A DNA stretch of 64,000 bases, taken from contig NZ_JAUJZH010000010.1 of assembly GCF_030486595.1 (NCBI RefSeq), positions 62,001-126,000 on the forward strand. Reading direction: 5' to 3'. Shown piece by piece: positions 34,789 through 48,089 of the stretch. Origin of the DNA: Variovorax ginsengisoli (GTDB lineage Bacteria; Pseudomonadota; Gammaproteobacteria; Burkholderiales; Burkholderiaceae_C). Positions within the stretch are counted from its first letter, which is position 1; each line of letters begins with the position of its first letter. The notes beneath the pieces are model-generated. The model searched no databases, had not been told where the DNA came from, and saw only the letters and a list, made by a program, of their open reading frames with translations. The translations under genes and the position numbers were made by a program.

Positions 34789-37700
34789 ATGTCGCTGCGG
34801 GAGTCGCTGCGCTCGCTGGCGTGGCTCGCCGTCGGGCTGTGCGTGGCCGCGGGCGCCGCTTTTTGGCAGGCCAGCTACAACAAGTCGCTGGCCGAAACGC
34901 GCTTCGAGGCCATCTCGCAGCGCGCGGTAGAGCGGGTGGCCGCCCGCATGCATGCCTTCGAATACGGCTTGCGCGGCGCGCGCGGCGCCGTGATCGCGGC
35001 CGGCGGCGAGGCCGGCATCACGCGGCTTCGCTTTGCGCAGTACAGCGCGTCGCAGGACATCGAGCGCGAGTTCCCCGGCTCCAGCGGATTCGGCTTCGTG
35101 CGCCGCGTGCCGGTCGAACACGAGGCGGACTTCGTCGCCGCCGCCCGGCGCGACGGCAAGCCCGACTTCCACATCCACCAGATCGGACCCAACGCGGGCG
35201 AACGCTTCGTCATCCAGTACTTCGAGCCCTCCGATTCCGCCGTTCCCGCGATCGGGCTCGACCTCGCTTCCGAGCCGCGACGCCGCGCGGCCGCCGAGCG
35301 CGCGATGCGGTCCGGCGAGATCGCGATGACGGCGCCGATCACGCTGGTGCAGTCCTCGCCGGGGCCGCGCTCGGTCCTGCTGCTGCTTCCGGTCTACGAG
35401 ATCGAAGCGCCGCTCGACGCGCTCCAGCAGCGCGATCGGCGGTCGCTGCCGGCGCGGGGGACGCCCGAGGAGACCATCGGCTGGATCTACACGCCGGTCG
35501 TGCCCGCCGAGGTGCTGAAGGATTTCGACTTCGAGGGGGGGCAGTTCGCGATCAGCCTGTCCGACGCGACGGACGGCGCCGAGCCCGATCTCTTCTTCGT
35601 CTCGCCCCAGCAGCCGGCCTCGGCCGGCCAGCTCCGGAGCGTGCTGGCGCTGGAGCTCTACGGTCGGACCTGGAAAGTGGACGTGGTGGCCAAGCCGCAG
35701 TTCCTGAAGCAACTCAACCTGCGCAGCCCCTGGCCGGTGTTCCTGATCGTCGCGACGGTGGCCCTGCTGGTGGCGCTGCTGTCCTTCATCGGCCAGCTGA
35801 CCGAGCGCCGCAAGCTGCAAGAAAGCGAACAGCGCTCGCGGCTGGCGGCCATCGTGACCAGTTCCAACGACGCCATCATCGGCTGCGGCCTGGACGGACG
35901 GATCACCGACTGGAACGACGCCGCGGCGAAGATCTTCGGCTACTCAGCCGAAGAGGCGATCGGGCGGCTGACCCACGCCCTGCTGATGCCGACCGACTAC
36001 CAGCACGAAGAAGAAGCGTTGCTGCGCCACGTCGCCGAAGGCCGATCGGTGGCTGCGTTCGAGACGTTCCGGCGGCACCGCGACGGGATGCCGGTGGCGG
36101 TTTCCGTGGCGGCAGCGCCGATCCGATCGGCCGATGGCGGGGTGATCGGCGCCGCCCAGACCGTGCGCGACATCACGCACGAGAAAGCGACCAAGGCGCG
36201 CATCCTCGAGCTCAACGCGACCCTCGAGCAGCAGGTGAGCGAACGCACGGCGCAGTTGGTGGCCCTGTCGACGCGCGAGCGTGCCATCCTGGCCGATGCC
36301 GCGAGCGCGATCATCGCGACCGACGTTGACGGCGTGGTGACCCTGTTCAACCCCGCGGCCGAAGCCCTGCTGGGCTACACGGCGGGCGAGGTGGTCGACC
36401 GCTTCGAGATGATCCGGTTCCACGACCCGGCCGAAGTCCGTGCCCGCGCCGAGGCGCTCGCCGCCGGGCTCGACCGGCCGCTGCGCATTGGCGAGGTCTT
36501 CGCCCATGCCGAGGGCGGATTCGGCGCCCATCCCCGGGACTGGACCTGGGTGCGCAAGGACGGCAGCCGCCTGCCGGTGCACCTGAACGTGAGCCCGCTG
36601 CGCGACGACGTCAACGCGGTGGTCGGCTTCATCGCGATCGGCTCCGACCTCTCGGAGCGCAAGCTGGCCGAAGAAAAGCTGCGCAGCAACGAACGCTTCA
36701 TGCGCATCGTGACCGACAACATCCCGGGCATCGTCGCTTACTGGACGACCGACATGCGCTGCACCTTCGCCAACAGCGCCTACCAGCGCTGGCTGGGGCG
36801 CTCGGCCGAGCAGATGGCCGGCATCACGCAGCTGGAGCTGCTCGGCCCCGAGCAGTTCGGCATCAACGAGCCCCACATGCGCGCCGCGCTCGCCGGAGAG
36901 GAGCAGCGCGTGATGCGCACGCGCACCCTGGCCGACGGCTCGATCGCGCACTACTGGCTGCACTACATTCCCGATCGCGACGAGGCCGGCGTGGTGCAGG
37001 GCTTCATCTCGGTGGCGGTGGACGTGACCGACATGCGGCGGGCGCAGGAGCAGCTCGAGGTGCTGAACCTGGCGCTCAAAGAACGCAGCGCGCAGGCCGA
37101 GTCGGCGAACCGGGCCAAGAGCGAATTCCTGGCCAACATGAGCCACGAGATCCGCTCGCCGCTGAACGCCGTGATCGGCCTGGCCTACCTGCTGCGGCAG
37201 ACCCGGCTGGACGACACGCAGCGCGATTTCCTGCAGAAGATCGACGCCGCCAGCAGCGCGCTGCTGGGCGTCATCAACGATGTCCTCGACATCTCGAAGA
37301 TCGAGGCCGGCGAGATGGCGCTCGACGAATCCGGCTTCAAGCTGCAGGAGCTGCTCGACGGCGTCATGTCGATGGCCTCGGTCAATGCCGGCGGCAAGGA
37401 CATCGCGTTGCGGCTGGAGCGCGAGGACGGCCTGCCGGCGCAGCTGCGCGGCGACCAGACGCGGCTGCGCCAGATCCTGGTCAACCTGATGAGCAACGCG
37501 GTCAAGTTCACGGCCGAGGGCGCGGTGCGTCTGTGCGTGACGCTCGAGGAGCGGCAGGGCCGGCGGGTGCGCCTGCGCTTTGCCGTGATCGATACCGGCA
37601 TCGGCATCGAGGCGCAGGTGCTGGACCGCATCTTCGCGCCTTTCACGCAGGCCGACACATCCACCACGCGCCGCTTCGGGGGCACCGGGCTGGGGCTGTC

Positions 37701-38517
37701 GATCGTCAAGCAGTTGGTCGAACTGATGGGCGGCGAGATCGGCGTCGCGAGCACGCCGGGCCAGGGCAGCGATTTCTGGGTCGTGCTGCCACTGGAGATC
37801 GCCGACGACACGGCGGCGGCGGCGCCCGTGCAGCCCGACCTGGCGGAGATCCGGGTGCTGGTGGTGGACGACAGCCCGGTCAACCTGCTGGTCTGCCAGA
37901 GCATCCTGGTGCGCGCGGGCGCCGAGGTCAGCCTGGCAAAGGACGGCCGCGAAGCGGTCGAGAAGCTGCGGGCGGACCCCGCCGCCTTCGACGTGGTGCT
38001 GATGGACGTGCACATGCCGGTGCTCGACGGCAACGAGGCGACCCGGCTGATCCGCGGCGAACTCGGCCTGGTCGCGCTGCCGGTGATCGCGCTGACCGCC
38101 AGCGCGCTGGTGGCCGAGCGCCTCCGGGCCTTCGAGGCCGGCATGAACGACTTCGTCAGCAAGCCCTTCGACGCCGAAGTGCTGATGCGCACGGTGCGGC
38201 GCTGCGTGGAGCGGGCGCGGGCGGGGGGGCTGGCGGGCCCGCCGGAGGATGCGGCGCCGCCGACGCCGGTCCCGGCGCCGGTGCCGCCGGTGGTGTCCAT
38301 CCTGCGTCCCCAAGACCTGGCGACGCTGATCGACGCCCTGCGCGCGCGAAGCGCCTCGGCGCTGCCGCGCCTCGACGAACTCGCGCCGGCCCTGCGGGCC
38401 CATCTCGGCGAGCAGCGCTTCGGCGCCCTCGAGCGGGCGATGCAGACGCTGCGGTTCCGGCGTGCCGCCGAGATACTCGAAGGGGCCGACGCGGGCGGGC
38501 AGGCCCGAAACCTATAA
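34789..38517 (+). CDS. CHASE-PAS hybrid histidine kinase with receiver domain
   Basis: Sensor protein, 1242 aa. A TM helix at about 10-28, a periplasmic CHASE domain to about 300, a second TM helix at about 314-336, then three PAS domains (first starting near 355, later ones with [17 protein letters not shown] and [17 protein letters not shown]). HisKA follows with the phospho-His786 in [11 protein letters not shown], then an HATPase domain with [10 protein letters not shown], then a receiver with VVDD near 1026 and phospho-Asp1073 in VLMDVHMP. A tail of roughly 100 residues has no visible HPt His motif, so phosphate must go to a separate HPt protein. It senses a small periplasmic ligand, identity unknown. 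Confidence 0.9.
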   Translation: MSLRESLRSLAWLAVGLCVAAGAAFWQASYNKSLAETRFEAISQRAVERVAARMHAFEYGLRGARGAVIAAGGEAGITRLRFAQYSASQDIEREFPGSSGFGFVRRVPVEHEADFVAAARRDGKPDFHIHQIGPNAGERFVIQYFEPSDSAVPAIGLDLASEPRRRAAAERAMRSGEIAMTAPITLVQSSPGPRSVLLLLPVYEIEAPLDALQQRDRRSLPARGTPEETIGWIYTPVVPAEVLKDFDFEGGQFAISLSDATDGAEPDLFFVSPQQPASAGQLRSVLALELYGRTWKVDVVAKPQFLKQLNLRSPWPVFLIVATVALLVALLSFIGQLTERRKLQESEQRSRLAAIVTSSNDAIIGCGLDGRITDWNDAAAKIFGYSAEEAIGRLTHALLMPTDYQHEEEALLRHVAEGRSVAAFETFRRHRDGMPVAVSVAAAPIRSADGGVIGAAQTVRDITHEKATKARILELNATLEQQVSERTAQLVALSTRERAILADAASAIIATDVDGVVTLFNPAAEALLGYTAGEVVDRFEMIRFHDPAEVRARAEALAAGLDRPLRIGEVFAHAEGGFGAHPRDWTWVRKDGSRLPVHLNVSPLRDDVNAVVGFIAIGSDLSERKLAEEKLRSNERFMRIVTDNIPGIVAYWTTDMRCTFANSAYQRWLGRSAEQMAGITQLELLGPEQFGINEPHMRAALAGEEQRVMRTRTLADGSIAHYWLHYIPDRDEAGVVQGFISVAVDVTDMRRAQEQLEVLNLALKERSAQAESANRAKSEFLANMSHEIRSPLNAVIGLAYLLRQTRLDDTQRDFLQKIDAASSALLGVINDVLDISKIEAGEMALDESGFKLQELLDGVMSMASVNAGGKDIALRLEREDGLPAQLRGDQTRLRQILVNLMSNAVKFTAEGAVRLCVTLEERQGRRVRLRFAVIDTGIGIEAQVLDRIFAPFTQADTSTTRRFGGTGLGLSIVKQLVELMGGEIGVASTPGQGSDFWVVLPLEIADDTAAAAPVQPDLAEIRVLVVDDSPVNLLVCQSILVRAGAEVSLAKDGREAVEKLRADPAAFDVVLMDVHMPVLDGNEATRLIRGELGLVALPVIALTASALVAERLRAFEAGMNDFVSKPFDAEVLMRTVRRCVERARAGGLAGPPEDAAPPTPVPAPVPPVVSILRPQDLATLIDALRARSASALPRLDELAPALRAHLGEQRFGALERAMQTLRFRRAAEILEGADAGGQARNL

Positions 38518-38518
38518 T
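38513..38518 (+). promoter_or_regulatory. Probable -10 box of alaS
   Basis: A perfect TATAAT overlaps the stop codon of the upstream kinase gene. No good TTGACA-like box lies 16-18 bp ahead, so it is a weak or activator-dependent promoter. It is 87 bp before the alaS start. Confidence 0.45.
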
Positions 38519-38605
38519 CGCAGGCTCCAGCAGATCAAGCAGTCAGGTGGGTTCGAAGCAGGGGCTGCCCCCATCCGGCCGCCGTTGCACAAGCGAAAAC
38601 CCAAG

Positions 38606-41230
<2,625 letters not shown>

Positions 41231-41232
41231 CC

Positions 41233-42252
41233 ATGGGGAGCGACGACGCGGCGCTCGACATCCTCGTGATGGGCGCCGGCACCATCGGCTCGTTCATCGG
41301 CGGCAGCCTGGCGGCATCGGGGGTACGTGTCGGCTTCGTCGGCCGGCCGCGCGTACTCGGTGCCCTGGCGCTGCAGGGCCTCACGCTGACCGATCTTGAA
41401 GGCCGCCGCACCCACGTGCCGCCAGCCGAGTTGCATCTCTTCGAACGCGTCCCCGCCGACATCCGGCCGGCACTGGTTCTGCTCACGGTCAAGAGCGGCG
41501 CCACCGCCGACGCCGCGGTCGAACTCGCCGCGGCGCTGCCGGCCGGCACGCCCGTGTTGTCGCTGCAAAACGGCGTGGCCAACGCGCGCGTCGCCGCAGA
41601 GGCCGGGCCCGGCCTGCGGGTGCTGCCGGCCATGGTGCCCTACAACGTGGCCGAAGTCGGGCCCGCGACCTTCCATCGCGGCACCGAAGGGCGGCTGGCG
41701 GCCCAGGACGATGCCGCGCTTCGGCCCTGGGTGGCGGTCTTCGAACGCGCCGGGGTGCCGATCGATTTGCATGCCGACCTGCTGCCGGTGCAGTGGGGCA
41801 AGCTGCTCTTCAATCTCAACAATCCGGTCAACGCACTGTCTGGCCTGCCGCTGCGCGAGGAGTTGCTGCAGCGTGGCTACCGGCGTTGCTTCGCGGCGCT
41901 GATCGAGGAGGCGCTGGCCGTGCTGGGGCGCGCCGGCATCATGCCGGCCCAACTGGGCGCGGTGCCGCCGGCGCGAATTCCGCCGATCCTGCGGCTGCCG
42001 ACCCCACTGTTCCGGCTGGTCGCGGCGCGGATGCTGCGCATCGATGCCAAGGCGCGCTCCAGCATGGCGGACGACCTCGCGCTGGGCCGGCGGACCGAGA
42101 TCGACGTGCTCAGCGGCGAGGTGGTGCGGCTGGCCCAGAGCCACGGCATGCAGGCGCCGCTCAATGCGCGGATGGTCGAGCTGGTGGAAGCCTGGCCGGC
42201 CCGCCGCGAGCGCTGGCCGGCGCGGCAGTTGCTGACTCAGTTGGGGTTGTAG
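41233..42252 (+). CDS. 2-dehydropantoate 2-reductase family protein
   Basis: Ketopantoate reductase-like NADPH enzyme, 339 aa. Nucleotide motif GAGTIGSFIGG, the family LLTVKSGATAD with the active-site Lys region, VQWGKLLFNLNNPVNAL with the catalytic Lys and Asn, and MADDLALGRRTEIDVLSGEV. This may be panE for coenzyme A synthesis or a paralogue acting on another 2-keto acid. ATG 41233 is 2 bp past the alaS stop, so it is probably transcribed with alaS. Confidence 0.87.
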   Translation: MGSDDAALDILVMGAGTIGSFIGGSLAASGVRVGFVGRPRVLGALALQGLTLTDLEGRRTHVPPAELHLFERVPADIRPALVLLTVKSGATADAAVELAAALPAGTPVLSLQNGVANARVAAEAGPGLRVLPAMVPYNVAEVGPATFHRGTEGRLAAQDDAALRPWVAVFERAGVPIDLHADLLPVQWGKLLFNLNNPVNALSGLPLREELLQRGYRRCFAALIEEALAVLGRAGIMPAQLGAVPPARIPPILRLPTPLFRLVAARMLRIDAKARSSMADDLALGRRTEIDVLSGEVVRLAQSHGMQAPLNARMVELVEAWPARRERWPARQLLTQLGL

Positions 42253-42266
42253 CGTCCTACGCGGCT

Positions 42267-42300
42267 CTCCACCCGCCGAGTCGCAGGGGCGGGTGCGGAG
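42267..42300. terminator. Hairpin between convergent panE-like and MHS genes
   Basis: CTCCACCCGCC pairs with GGCGGGT-GC-GGAG across a 10-nt loop, in the 61-bp gap between two converging genes. There is no T-tract, so it may act with Rho or as a bidirectional block. Bases 42286-42303 match 18 bp of the repeat at 60946-60963. Confidence 0.5.
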
Positions 42301-42313
42301 GGCGGCCGTGGCG

Positions 42314-43621
42314 TCAGGCCACCGACGGCTTCCGTCCCTTGCGATAGAGGATCAGCGTCGCCGTCAAGCCGCAGGCCGCGGCCACGCTGAGCCACCAGGC
42401 CGGCGCCGCCTTGTCGCCGCTCGCTTCGATCAGCCAGGTCGAGATCGCCGGCGTGAAGCCGCCGAAGACCGCGGTCGCCAGGCTGTAGGCGAGCGAGAAG
42501 CCGACCACCCGGACCTCGACCGGCATCACCTCGGTCAGGGCCACGACCATGGCGCCGTTGTACATGCCGAACAGGAACGAGAACCACAGCAGCACGTCGA
42601 GCATGCGGCCGAAGCTGGGCGCCGCAGCCAGCCAGTGCATCGCCGGATAAGCCGTGAAGATGGCGAGCAGCGTGACCGCCAGCAGCAGCGGCTTGCGGCC
42701 GATCCGGTCGGACAGGGCGCCGCCGATCGGCAGCCAGATGAAGTTGGTGACGGCCACCAGCAGGGTCACGATCAGGCTGTCGCGCGCGCTCAGGTGCAGC
42801 ACGGTGCGCCCGAAGGTCGGCGTGTAGACCGTGATCAGGTAGAAGGTGGTGGTGGTCATCGCGACCAGCAGCATCCCGCACAGCACCACGCGCCAGTTGC
42901 GCGCCATCGACTGGAACACCTCGCGGGTCGTCGGGTGGTGCTTGCGGGCCTGGAAGGCCTCGGTCTCCTGCAGCGAGCGGCGCAGCACGAAGATGCACGG
43001 AATGATCATGCAGCCGACAAAGAACGGGATCCGCCAACCCCAGTCGGCCAGCACGGTTGGCGACAGCATCTCGTTGAGCGCGAAGCCGAGCGCTGCGGCC
43101 AGCACGATCGCGACCTGCTGGCTGGCCGACTGCCAGGCGGTATAGAAGCCCTTGTGGCCGGGCGTCGCCATCTCCGACAGGTAGACCGAGACGCCACCGA
43201 GTTCGGCGCCGGCGGAGAAGCCCTGCAGCAGCCTGCCGATCAGCACCAGCACCGGCGCCACCACCCCGATGGTCTCGTAGCCCGGCACGAAGGCGATCAG
43301 CACCGTGCCGCTGGCCATGATCGCCAGCGTGACGATCAGGCCCTTGCGCCGGCCGACCTCGTCGATGTAGGCGCCCAGCACGATGGCGCCCAGCGGCCGC
43401 ATCAGGAAGCCGGCGCCGAACACGGCGAAGGTCAGCATCAGCGAGGCGAAATCGCTGCTGGCGGGGAAGAAGGCTTTCGAGATGTAGGTGGCATAGAAGC
43501 CGAACAGGAAGAAGTCGAACTGCTCGAGGAAATTGCCGCTCGTGACGCGCAACACGGCGCCGAGCTTGGAACTGCTGGCCGGCGGCGCCGAAGAGGCGTT
43601 GGCGAGGGTGGCGGTGTTCAT
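42314..43621 (-). CDS. MHS family major facilitator, citrate/tricarballylate-type
   Basis: Proton-coupled permease of 435 aa with about 12 hydrophobic helices. The MHS signatures are clear: [18 protein letters not shown] near the N-terminus and [20 protein letters not shown] before the loop RRKGL. Relatives carry citrate, shikimate or other organic acids. The gene is divergent from the long catabolic cluster, sharing its regulatory gap, so it may import the same substrate or an intermediate. ATG 43621 fits the family N-terminus. Confidence 0.87.
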   Translation of the reverse strand: MNTATLANASSAPPASSSKLGAVLRVTSGNFLEQFDFFLFGFYATYISKAFFPASSDFASLMLTFAVFGAGFLMRPLGAIVLGAYIDEVGRRKGLIVTLAIMASGTVLIAFVPGYETIGVVAPVLVLIGRLLQGFSAGAELGGVSVYLSEMATPGHKGFYTAWQSASQQVAIVLAAALGFALNEMLSPTVLADWGWRIPFFVGCMIIPCIFVLRRSLQETEAFQARKHHPTTREVFQSMARNWRVVLCGMLLVAMTTTTFYLITVYTPTFGRTVLHLSARDSLIVTLLVAVTNFIWLPIGGALSDRIGRKPLLLAVTLLAIFTAYPAMHWLAAAPSFGRMLDVLLWFSFLFGMYNGAMVVALTEVMPVEVRVVGFSLAYSLATAVFGGFTPAISTWLIEASGDKAAPAWWLSVAAACGLTATLILYRKGRKPSVA

Positions 43622-43777
43622 GGGATGTCTCCTGCGGGTCAGCGGCGCGGTCGCCGCACGGTCCGTTCATCGTAGGAGGCCAAGCTGTCGATCAGCCGTC
43701 CGCGCGCTCGGGGTATGTCCCGCCCCATCAGGTCAGGTCGCGCTCAGCGCCGCCGAGGTAGCGCCGGATTTTTCCCA

Positions 43778-43873
43778 ATGAAACTTAGGGTTTTTACCTA
43801 TATTTCATCCGCGTTTCACGATCTATTCTTCGTCCATCGTTTCATTAATAAATCAGCGATTCATTAGTGAAAC
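43778..43873. promoter_or_regulatory. Two dyads in the divergent gap, probable IclR sites
   Basis: First: ATGAAACTTAGG (43778) with CCTATATTTCAT (ending 43808), 10 of 12 arm bases paired. Second: GTTTCATTAAT (43839) with ATTAGTGAAAC (ending 43873), one mismatch in 11. Both share a TTTCA/TGAAA element, and the region is AT-rich between two divergent transcription units. The IclR regulator encoded inside the cluster (47231-48079) is the likely binder. Confidence 0.5.
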
Positions 43874-43910
43874 AAAGCGAATCTTCCCCAACGCCAAGGA
43901 ATCGCCTCCC

Positions 43911-44900
43911 ATGATGATCAAGAACCCCCGCCGCCAGATGCTGGCCCTCGCGCTCTGCGCCGCCGCTGCCGGCGCCGCCGGTCCGGGCTGGGCCCAGGCC
44001 TGGCCGACCAAGCCGATCACGCTCGTCGTGGCCTATCCGGCCGGTGGCGACACCGATGCGCTGGCCCGGCTGTTCGCCGAGAAACTCTCGGCACGGGTCG
44101 GCCAGCCGGTGGTGGTGGACAACCGCCCCGGCGCCAGCGGCGTCATCGGGAGCAGCTTCGTTGCCAAGGCACCCGCGGACGGCTACACGCTGCTGGTCGC
44201 GCCGAGCACCTTCTCGATCGCGCAGATCGTGCTCAAGACCGGCGCTGGTGCCGGCTACGACGTGGTGAACGGCTTCACGCCCATCATTCAGACCGCGATG
44301 ATGCCGCTGTTCCTGGTCTCCGGCCCCGGCAGCGGCGCCAAGAACCTGAAGGACATGGTGGCCGCCGCCAAGCGCAGCCCCGACCTGTCCTATGCCAGTC
44401 CCGGCAGCGGCTCGCCGATGCACATCCTCGGCGAGATGTTCAACAAGTCGGCCGGCCTGAACATCAAGCACGTCCCGTACAAGGGCGTCGCGCCGGCGAT
44501 CAACGACGTGCTTGGCGGCCACGTGCCGCTGACCGCGGTCACCTACGGCCCGATCGCGCCCTACCTGCCAAGCGGCAAGGTCACGCCGCTGGCGGTGGCC
44601 GACAAGGCCCGTTCGCCGCTCGCGCCCAACGTGCCGACGCTGGCGGAGCTGGGCTACAAGGACATCGAGGTGATGGCCTGGAACGGCATCTTCGGTCCCA
44701 AGGGGCTGTCGCCCGAGATCGTGAAGACGCTCAACGGCCACTTCAACGAGATCCTCAAGATGCCCGACGTCGCCGCCAAGATGGCGGTGTTCGGCGCGCT
44801 GCCGCTGGGCGGCACGCCCGAGACCCTGGGCAAGACCAACGCCGCCGACTTCGAACGCTTCGGCCGCGTGATCAAGGAACTCGGCATCCAGGCCGATTGA
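43911..44900 (+). CDS. Bug-family tripartite tricarboxylate receptor, first of two
   Basis: Periplasmic solute receptor, 329 aa. The signal peptide (NPRRQMLALALCAAAAGAA with cleavage after a WAQA-type site near 29) is followed by the mature start WPTKPITLVVAYPAGG, a Bug hallmark. Other family stretches are VVVDNRPGASGVIG, LSYASPGSGSPMH and HVPYKGVAPAINDVLGG. It binds a carboxylate, commonly aromatic or tricarboxylic. No TctA or TctB membrane subunit lies nearby, so the receptor works with a distant transporter or as a sensor. First gene of the catabolic cluster. Confidence 0.93.
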   Translation: MMIKNPRRQMLALALCAAAAGAAGPGWAQAWPTKPITLVVAYPAGGDTDALARLFAEKLSARVGQPVVVDNRPGASGVIGSSFVAKAPADGYTLLVAPSTFSIAQIVLKTGAGAGYDVVNGFTPIIQTAMMPLFLVSGPGSGAKNLKDMVAAAKRSPDLSYASPGSGSPMHILGEMFNKSAGLNIKHVPYKGVAPAINDVLGGHVPLTAVTYGPIAPYLPSGKVTPLAVADKARSPLAPNVPTLAELGYKDIEVMAWNGIFGPKGLSPEIVKTLNGHFNEILKMPDVAAKMAVFGALPLGGTPETLGKTNAADFERFGRVIKELGIQAD

Positions 44901-44923
44901 GCACACCGCACCGAGGACACGAC

Positions 44924-45739
44924 ATGACCCAGCCCAGCGGCACCCCCGACCAGCAGAGCCTGCAAACCCTTCTTGCGGAACTGCCCGCCAACCTGTTGGC
45001 CGGCCGCAAGGTGCTGGTCACGGGCGCGGCACGCGGCCTCGGCCTGGCCTTCGCCAAGTGCATCGCCGCCGCCGGTGGCGCCGTCGTGATGGCCGACATC
45101 CTGTCCGACCTGGTGCAGACCGAGGCCGCGGCACTGCGGGCGGCCGGCTCCACCGCACACGGACTGGCGGTCGACCTCTCGGACCCGGCCTCGATCGACG
45201 CCTGCGCCGAAGCGGCCGTCGCCGCGCTCGGCGGCCTCGACGGCCTGGTCAACAACGCCGCCATCACCAACTCCGGCGGCCGCGATGCGCATGCGCTCGA
45301 AATCGACATGTGGGACCGCGTGATGGCGGTCAATGTGCGCGGCACCTGGCTCATGAGCCGCGCCTGCCAGCCGGCGTTGGCCGCGAGCGGCCGCGGCGCG
45401 ATCGTCAACCTGGCGTCGGACACCGCGCTGTGGGGCGCACCCAACCTGCTGGCCTATGCGTCGAGCAAGGGCGCCGTGGTCTCGATGACGCGCTCGCTGG
45501 CGCGCGAGTGGGGCGGCGAAGGCATCACGGTCAACGCCGTGGCACCCGGCCTGACCCTGGTCGAGGCGACCGAATACGTGCCGATGGCACGCCACCAGAA
45601 ATACCTCGAAGGCCGCGCGATCCCGCGCGAGCAGCAGGCCGCCGACGTATGCGGCGCGATGCTCTTTGCCCTCTCGGGCCTGTCGCGCTTCGTGACCGGC
45701 CAGCTGCTCGCCGTCAACGGCGGCTTCGTGATGCACTGA
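44924..45739 (+). CDS. Short-chain dehydrogenase/reductase
   Basis: NAD(P)-dependent SDR, 271 aa. Cofactor motif TGAARGLG, NNAA near 112, and active-site Ser and YASSK in the stretch LASDTALWGAPNLLAYASSK. ATG 44924 has a GAGGA 8 nt upstream. It likely oxidises a hydroxyl or reduces a ketone of a pathway intermediate. 23 bp after the Bug gene and 25 bp before the cupin gene, so it belongs to the operon. Confidence 0.9.
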   Translation: MTQPSGTPDQQSLQTLLAELPANLLAGRKVLVTGAARGLGLAFAKCIAAAGGAVVMADILSDLVQTEAAALRAAGSTAHGLAVDLSDPASIDACAEAAVAALGGLDGLVNNAAITNSGGRDAHALEIDMWDRVMAVNVRGTWLMSRACQPALAASGRGAIVNLASDTALWGAPNLLAYASSKGAVVSMTRSLAREWGGEGITVNAVAPGLTLVEATEYVPMARHQKYLEGRAIPREQQAADVCGAMLFALSGLSRFVTGQLLAVNGGFVMH

Positions 45740-45764
45740 TTTTTTCGACCAAGGAGTAAACCCG

Positions 45765-46310
45765 ATGAGCGATTTGTCCGAACAACAGAAGATCGACGGC
45801 GCCGCCGACACCCTGGCGCAGCCCGAAGGCAGCAGCCTCCAGCAATGGATGGAAACGCGCATCGCGCGCTATGCCACCCGCAAGTACGACTGGGACGCGC
45901 TCAAGTTCCAGGCCGACCTCGATCCCAAGTTCCGCCGCGCGCAGATGCGCTACGTGGGCACCGGCGGCACGGGCGTCGCCAAGGACGTGAACACCGTGCC
46001 GGCCGAGAACTTCACCTTCTCGACCATGGTGATCCCGGCCGGCCACGAAGGCCCGCCGCACCTGCACACCGACGTCGAAGAAGTGTTCTTCCTGATCCGC
46101 GGCAAGCTCAAGGTCGTCATCGAGAAGGACGGCGAGCGCTTCGAGACCATCATGACCGACCGCGACCTGATCTCGGTGCCGCCGGGCGTCTACCGCGAAG
46201 AAATCAACATCGGCGACGAAGACGCGCTGATGTGCGTGATGCTCGGCGCCAAGAAGCCGGTGACGCCGACCTACCCGGCGGACCATCCGCTGGCCAAGAT
46301 CAAGCGCTGA
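45765..46310 (+). CDS. Cupin domain protein
   Basis: 181 aa. A single cupin barrel: HEGPPHLHTDVEEVFFLIRG supplies three metal-ligand residues (His, His, Glu), and a second motif with Pro-Gly (VPPGVYREEINI) lies 40 residues on. Related cupins are dioxygenases or isomerases for ring-derived acids. RBS AAGGAG is 11 nt upstream. Within an aromatic catabolic cluster it may open a ring or isomerise a product, but the reaction is not readable. Confidence 0.85.
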   Translation: MSDLSEQQKIDGAADTLAQPEGSSLQQWMETRIARYATRKYDWDALKFQADLDPKFRRAQMRYVGTGGTGVAKDVNTVPAENFTFSTMVIPAGHEGPPHLHTDVEEVFFLIRGKLKVVIEKDGERFETIMTDRDLISVPPGVYREEINIGDEDALMCVMLGAKKPVTPTYPADHPLAKIKR

Positions 46311-46345
46311 TCCCCGGCATCGAGCACCAGCCCGTGAGCGCCGCC

Positions 46346-47203
46346 ATGAACCCCGCCGCGACCCTGCCGCCCTCCGAAGTGGCGCGCCTCGAAGCGCGCT
46401 TCCCCGCGCGCGCCGTGACGCTGCGCGGCGGCGGCGTGATGTCGGTGCGCGAATGCGGCAGCGGACCGGCGCTGGTCTGCCTCCATGGCATCGGGTCGGG
46501 CGCCGCGTCCTGGCTCGACACGGCCTTGCTGCTGGCGCCGCAGGCGCGCGTGCTGGCCTGGGATGCCCCCGGCTACGGCGCGTCGACGCCGCTCGCGCCC
46601 TCGCAGCCCACGGCCGCCGACTATGCCGAGCGGCTGGGCGCGATGCTCGACGCACTCGACATCGACCGCTGCACGCTGGTCGGCCATTCGCTCGGCGCGC
46701 TGACCGCGGCGTCGGCGGCGCGGCCGGGCTCGGCGCTGGCTGCGCGGATCGCCCGGCTGGTGCTGATCAGCCCCGCCGCCGGCTACGGCGCGCCCGAACG
46801 TGCCGACGAGCGCCGCCGCGTCCACGCCCAGCGCATCGAGGCCTTGTCCGGGGCCGGCATCGCCGGCATGGCGGCGCGCGCCGACACCCGGCTGCTGTCG
46901 GCCGGCGCCGGCGAACAGGCACGGCAATGGGTGCGCTGGAACATGTCGCGACTGAACGACGGAGGCTATCGGCAGGCGATCGAACTGCTGTGCGGCGGCG
47001 ATCTGCTGGCCGACCTGCCGCCAGCCATGCCGGTGCGGGTGGCGTGCGGTGCCCTCGACGTCGTCACGCCGCCGGCCGGCTGCGCCGAGGCGGCCCGCAA
47101 GTGCGGCGTCGCGCTCGAAACGATCGCCGACGCCGGGCATGCCAGCTACGTCGAGCGGCCGGAAGCCGTGGCGGCCCTGCTGCGCGACGTTCATGCCGCC
47201 TGA
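46346..47203 (+). CDS. Alpha/beta hydrolase
   Basis: 285 aa, a serine hydrolase with HGIGSGAASWLD, nucleophile VGHSLGAL, and distal DAGHASYVE. The stretch AWDAPGYGASTP is typical of C-C bond and esterase-type members. In a cluster with an extradiol dioxygenase it could cut a ring-fission product, as MhpC/BphD do. ATG 46346 is used; GTG 46334 is in frame. It follows the cupin gene by 35 bp. Confidence 0.83.
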   Translation: MNPAATLPPSEVARLEARFPARAVTLRGGGVMSVRECGSGPALVCLHGIGSGAASWLDTALLLAPQARVLAWDAPGYGASTPLAPSQPTAADYAERLGAMLDALDIDRCTLVGHSLGALTAASAARPGSALAARIARLVLISPAAGYGAPERADERRRVHAQRIEALSGAGIAGMAARADTRLLSAGAGEQARQWVRWNMSRLNDGGYRQAIELLCGGDLLADLPPAMPVRVACGALDVVTPPAGCAEAARKCGVALETIADAGHASYVERPEAVAALLRDVHAA

Positions 47204-47230
47204 CCGATCCCAATTCAACGAAGAGACACC

Positions 47231-48079
47231 ATGGCAAACAACGACATCGAATCGATCGAAGAGGGCGCGGACCGCTACAACGTGCCGGCGCTCGAGCGCG
47301 GCCTGCGCCTGCTGTGCGAGTTCAGCCGCGAGCACCGTTCGCTGTCGGCGCCCGAACTCGCGCGCCGCTTCGACCTGCCGCGCTCGACCGTGTTCCGGCT
47401 CCTGACCACGCTCGAGAACATGGGCTTCCTCGAGCGCGCCGAAGGCGGCCGCGACTACCGCCTCGGCCTCGCCGTTCTGCGGCTCGGCTTCGAATACCTG
47501 GCCTCGCTCGAACTGACCCAGCTCGGCACGCCGCTGCTGCAGCGCCTGTGCGACGAGCTGCGCACGCCCTGCAACCTGGTGGTGCGCGACGGCCGCTCGA
47601 TCGTCTATGTCGCCAAGGTCGCGCCGCCCACGCCCTTCGCCAGCTCGGTGACGGTGGGCACGCGGCTGCCGGCACACGCCACCGTGCTGGGCCGCATCCT
47701 GCTCGAGGACCTGACCCTGGTGCAGCTGCGCGCGCTCTACCCGGAAGACAAGCTCGAGGCTTTCTCGCCGCGCACCCCGGTCACGGTCGACCAGCTGTTC
47801 GACATGGTCCAGGCCGACCGCAAGCGCGGCTACGTGCTGGGCGAGGGCTTCTTCGAATCCAACATCTCGACCATCGCCGCACCGGTGCGCGACCACAGCG
47901 GCCACATCGTGGCGGCGCTGGGCGCGACCATCACCTCGGGCCATATCGACGAAAGCCGCATGGACGAGATGGTGCAGCGCGTGCGCCAGACCGCCGACGA
48001 AATCTCCGGCCTGCTGAACTACGCGCCGGCCGCCAAGGGCCAGGTGATCCCGCTGCGCGGCGGCGACCTCGCAGCCTGA
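47231..48079 (+). CDS. IclR family transcriptional regulator
   Basis: 282 aa. An N-terminal winged helix (LSAPELARRFDLPRSTVFRL then LTTLENMGF) and a GAF-like effector domain with GTRLPAHATVLGRILL and SNISTIAAPV. IclR proteins often control aromatic-acid operons and bind the substrate. It is encoded within the cluster rather than at its edge, so its own level should rise with the operon. The dyads near 43778-43873 are candidate sites. Confidence 0.92.
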   Translation: MANNDIESIEEGADRYNVPALERGLRLLCEFSREHRSLSAPELARRFDLPRSTVFRLLTTLENMGFLERAEGGRDYRLGLAVLRLGFEYLASLELTQLGTPLLQRLCDELRTPCNLVVRDGRSIVYVAKVAPPTPFASSVTVGTRLPAHATVLGRILLEDLTLVQLRALYPEDKLEAFSPRTPVTVDQLFDMVQADRKRGYVLGEGFFESNISTIAAPVRDHSGHIVAALGATITSGHIDESRMDEMVQRVRQTADEISGLLNYAPAAKGQVIPLRGGDLAA

Positions 48080-48089
48080 GTTGCGCACC

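Noticed and set aside
35944..38403. 819-codon minus-strand open frame opposite the sensor kinase
   Set aside because: Shadow of the kinase gene; repetitive His/Gln/Arg composition and no domain.
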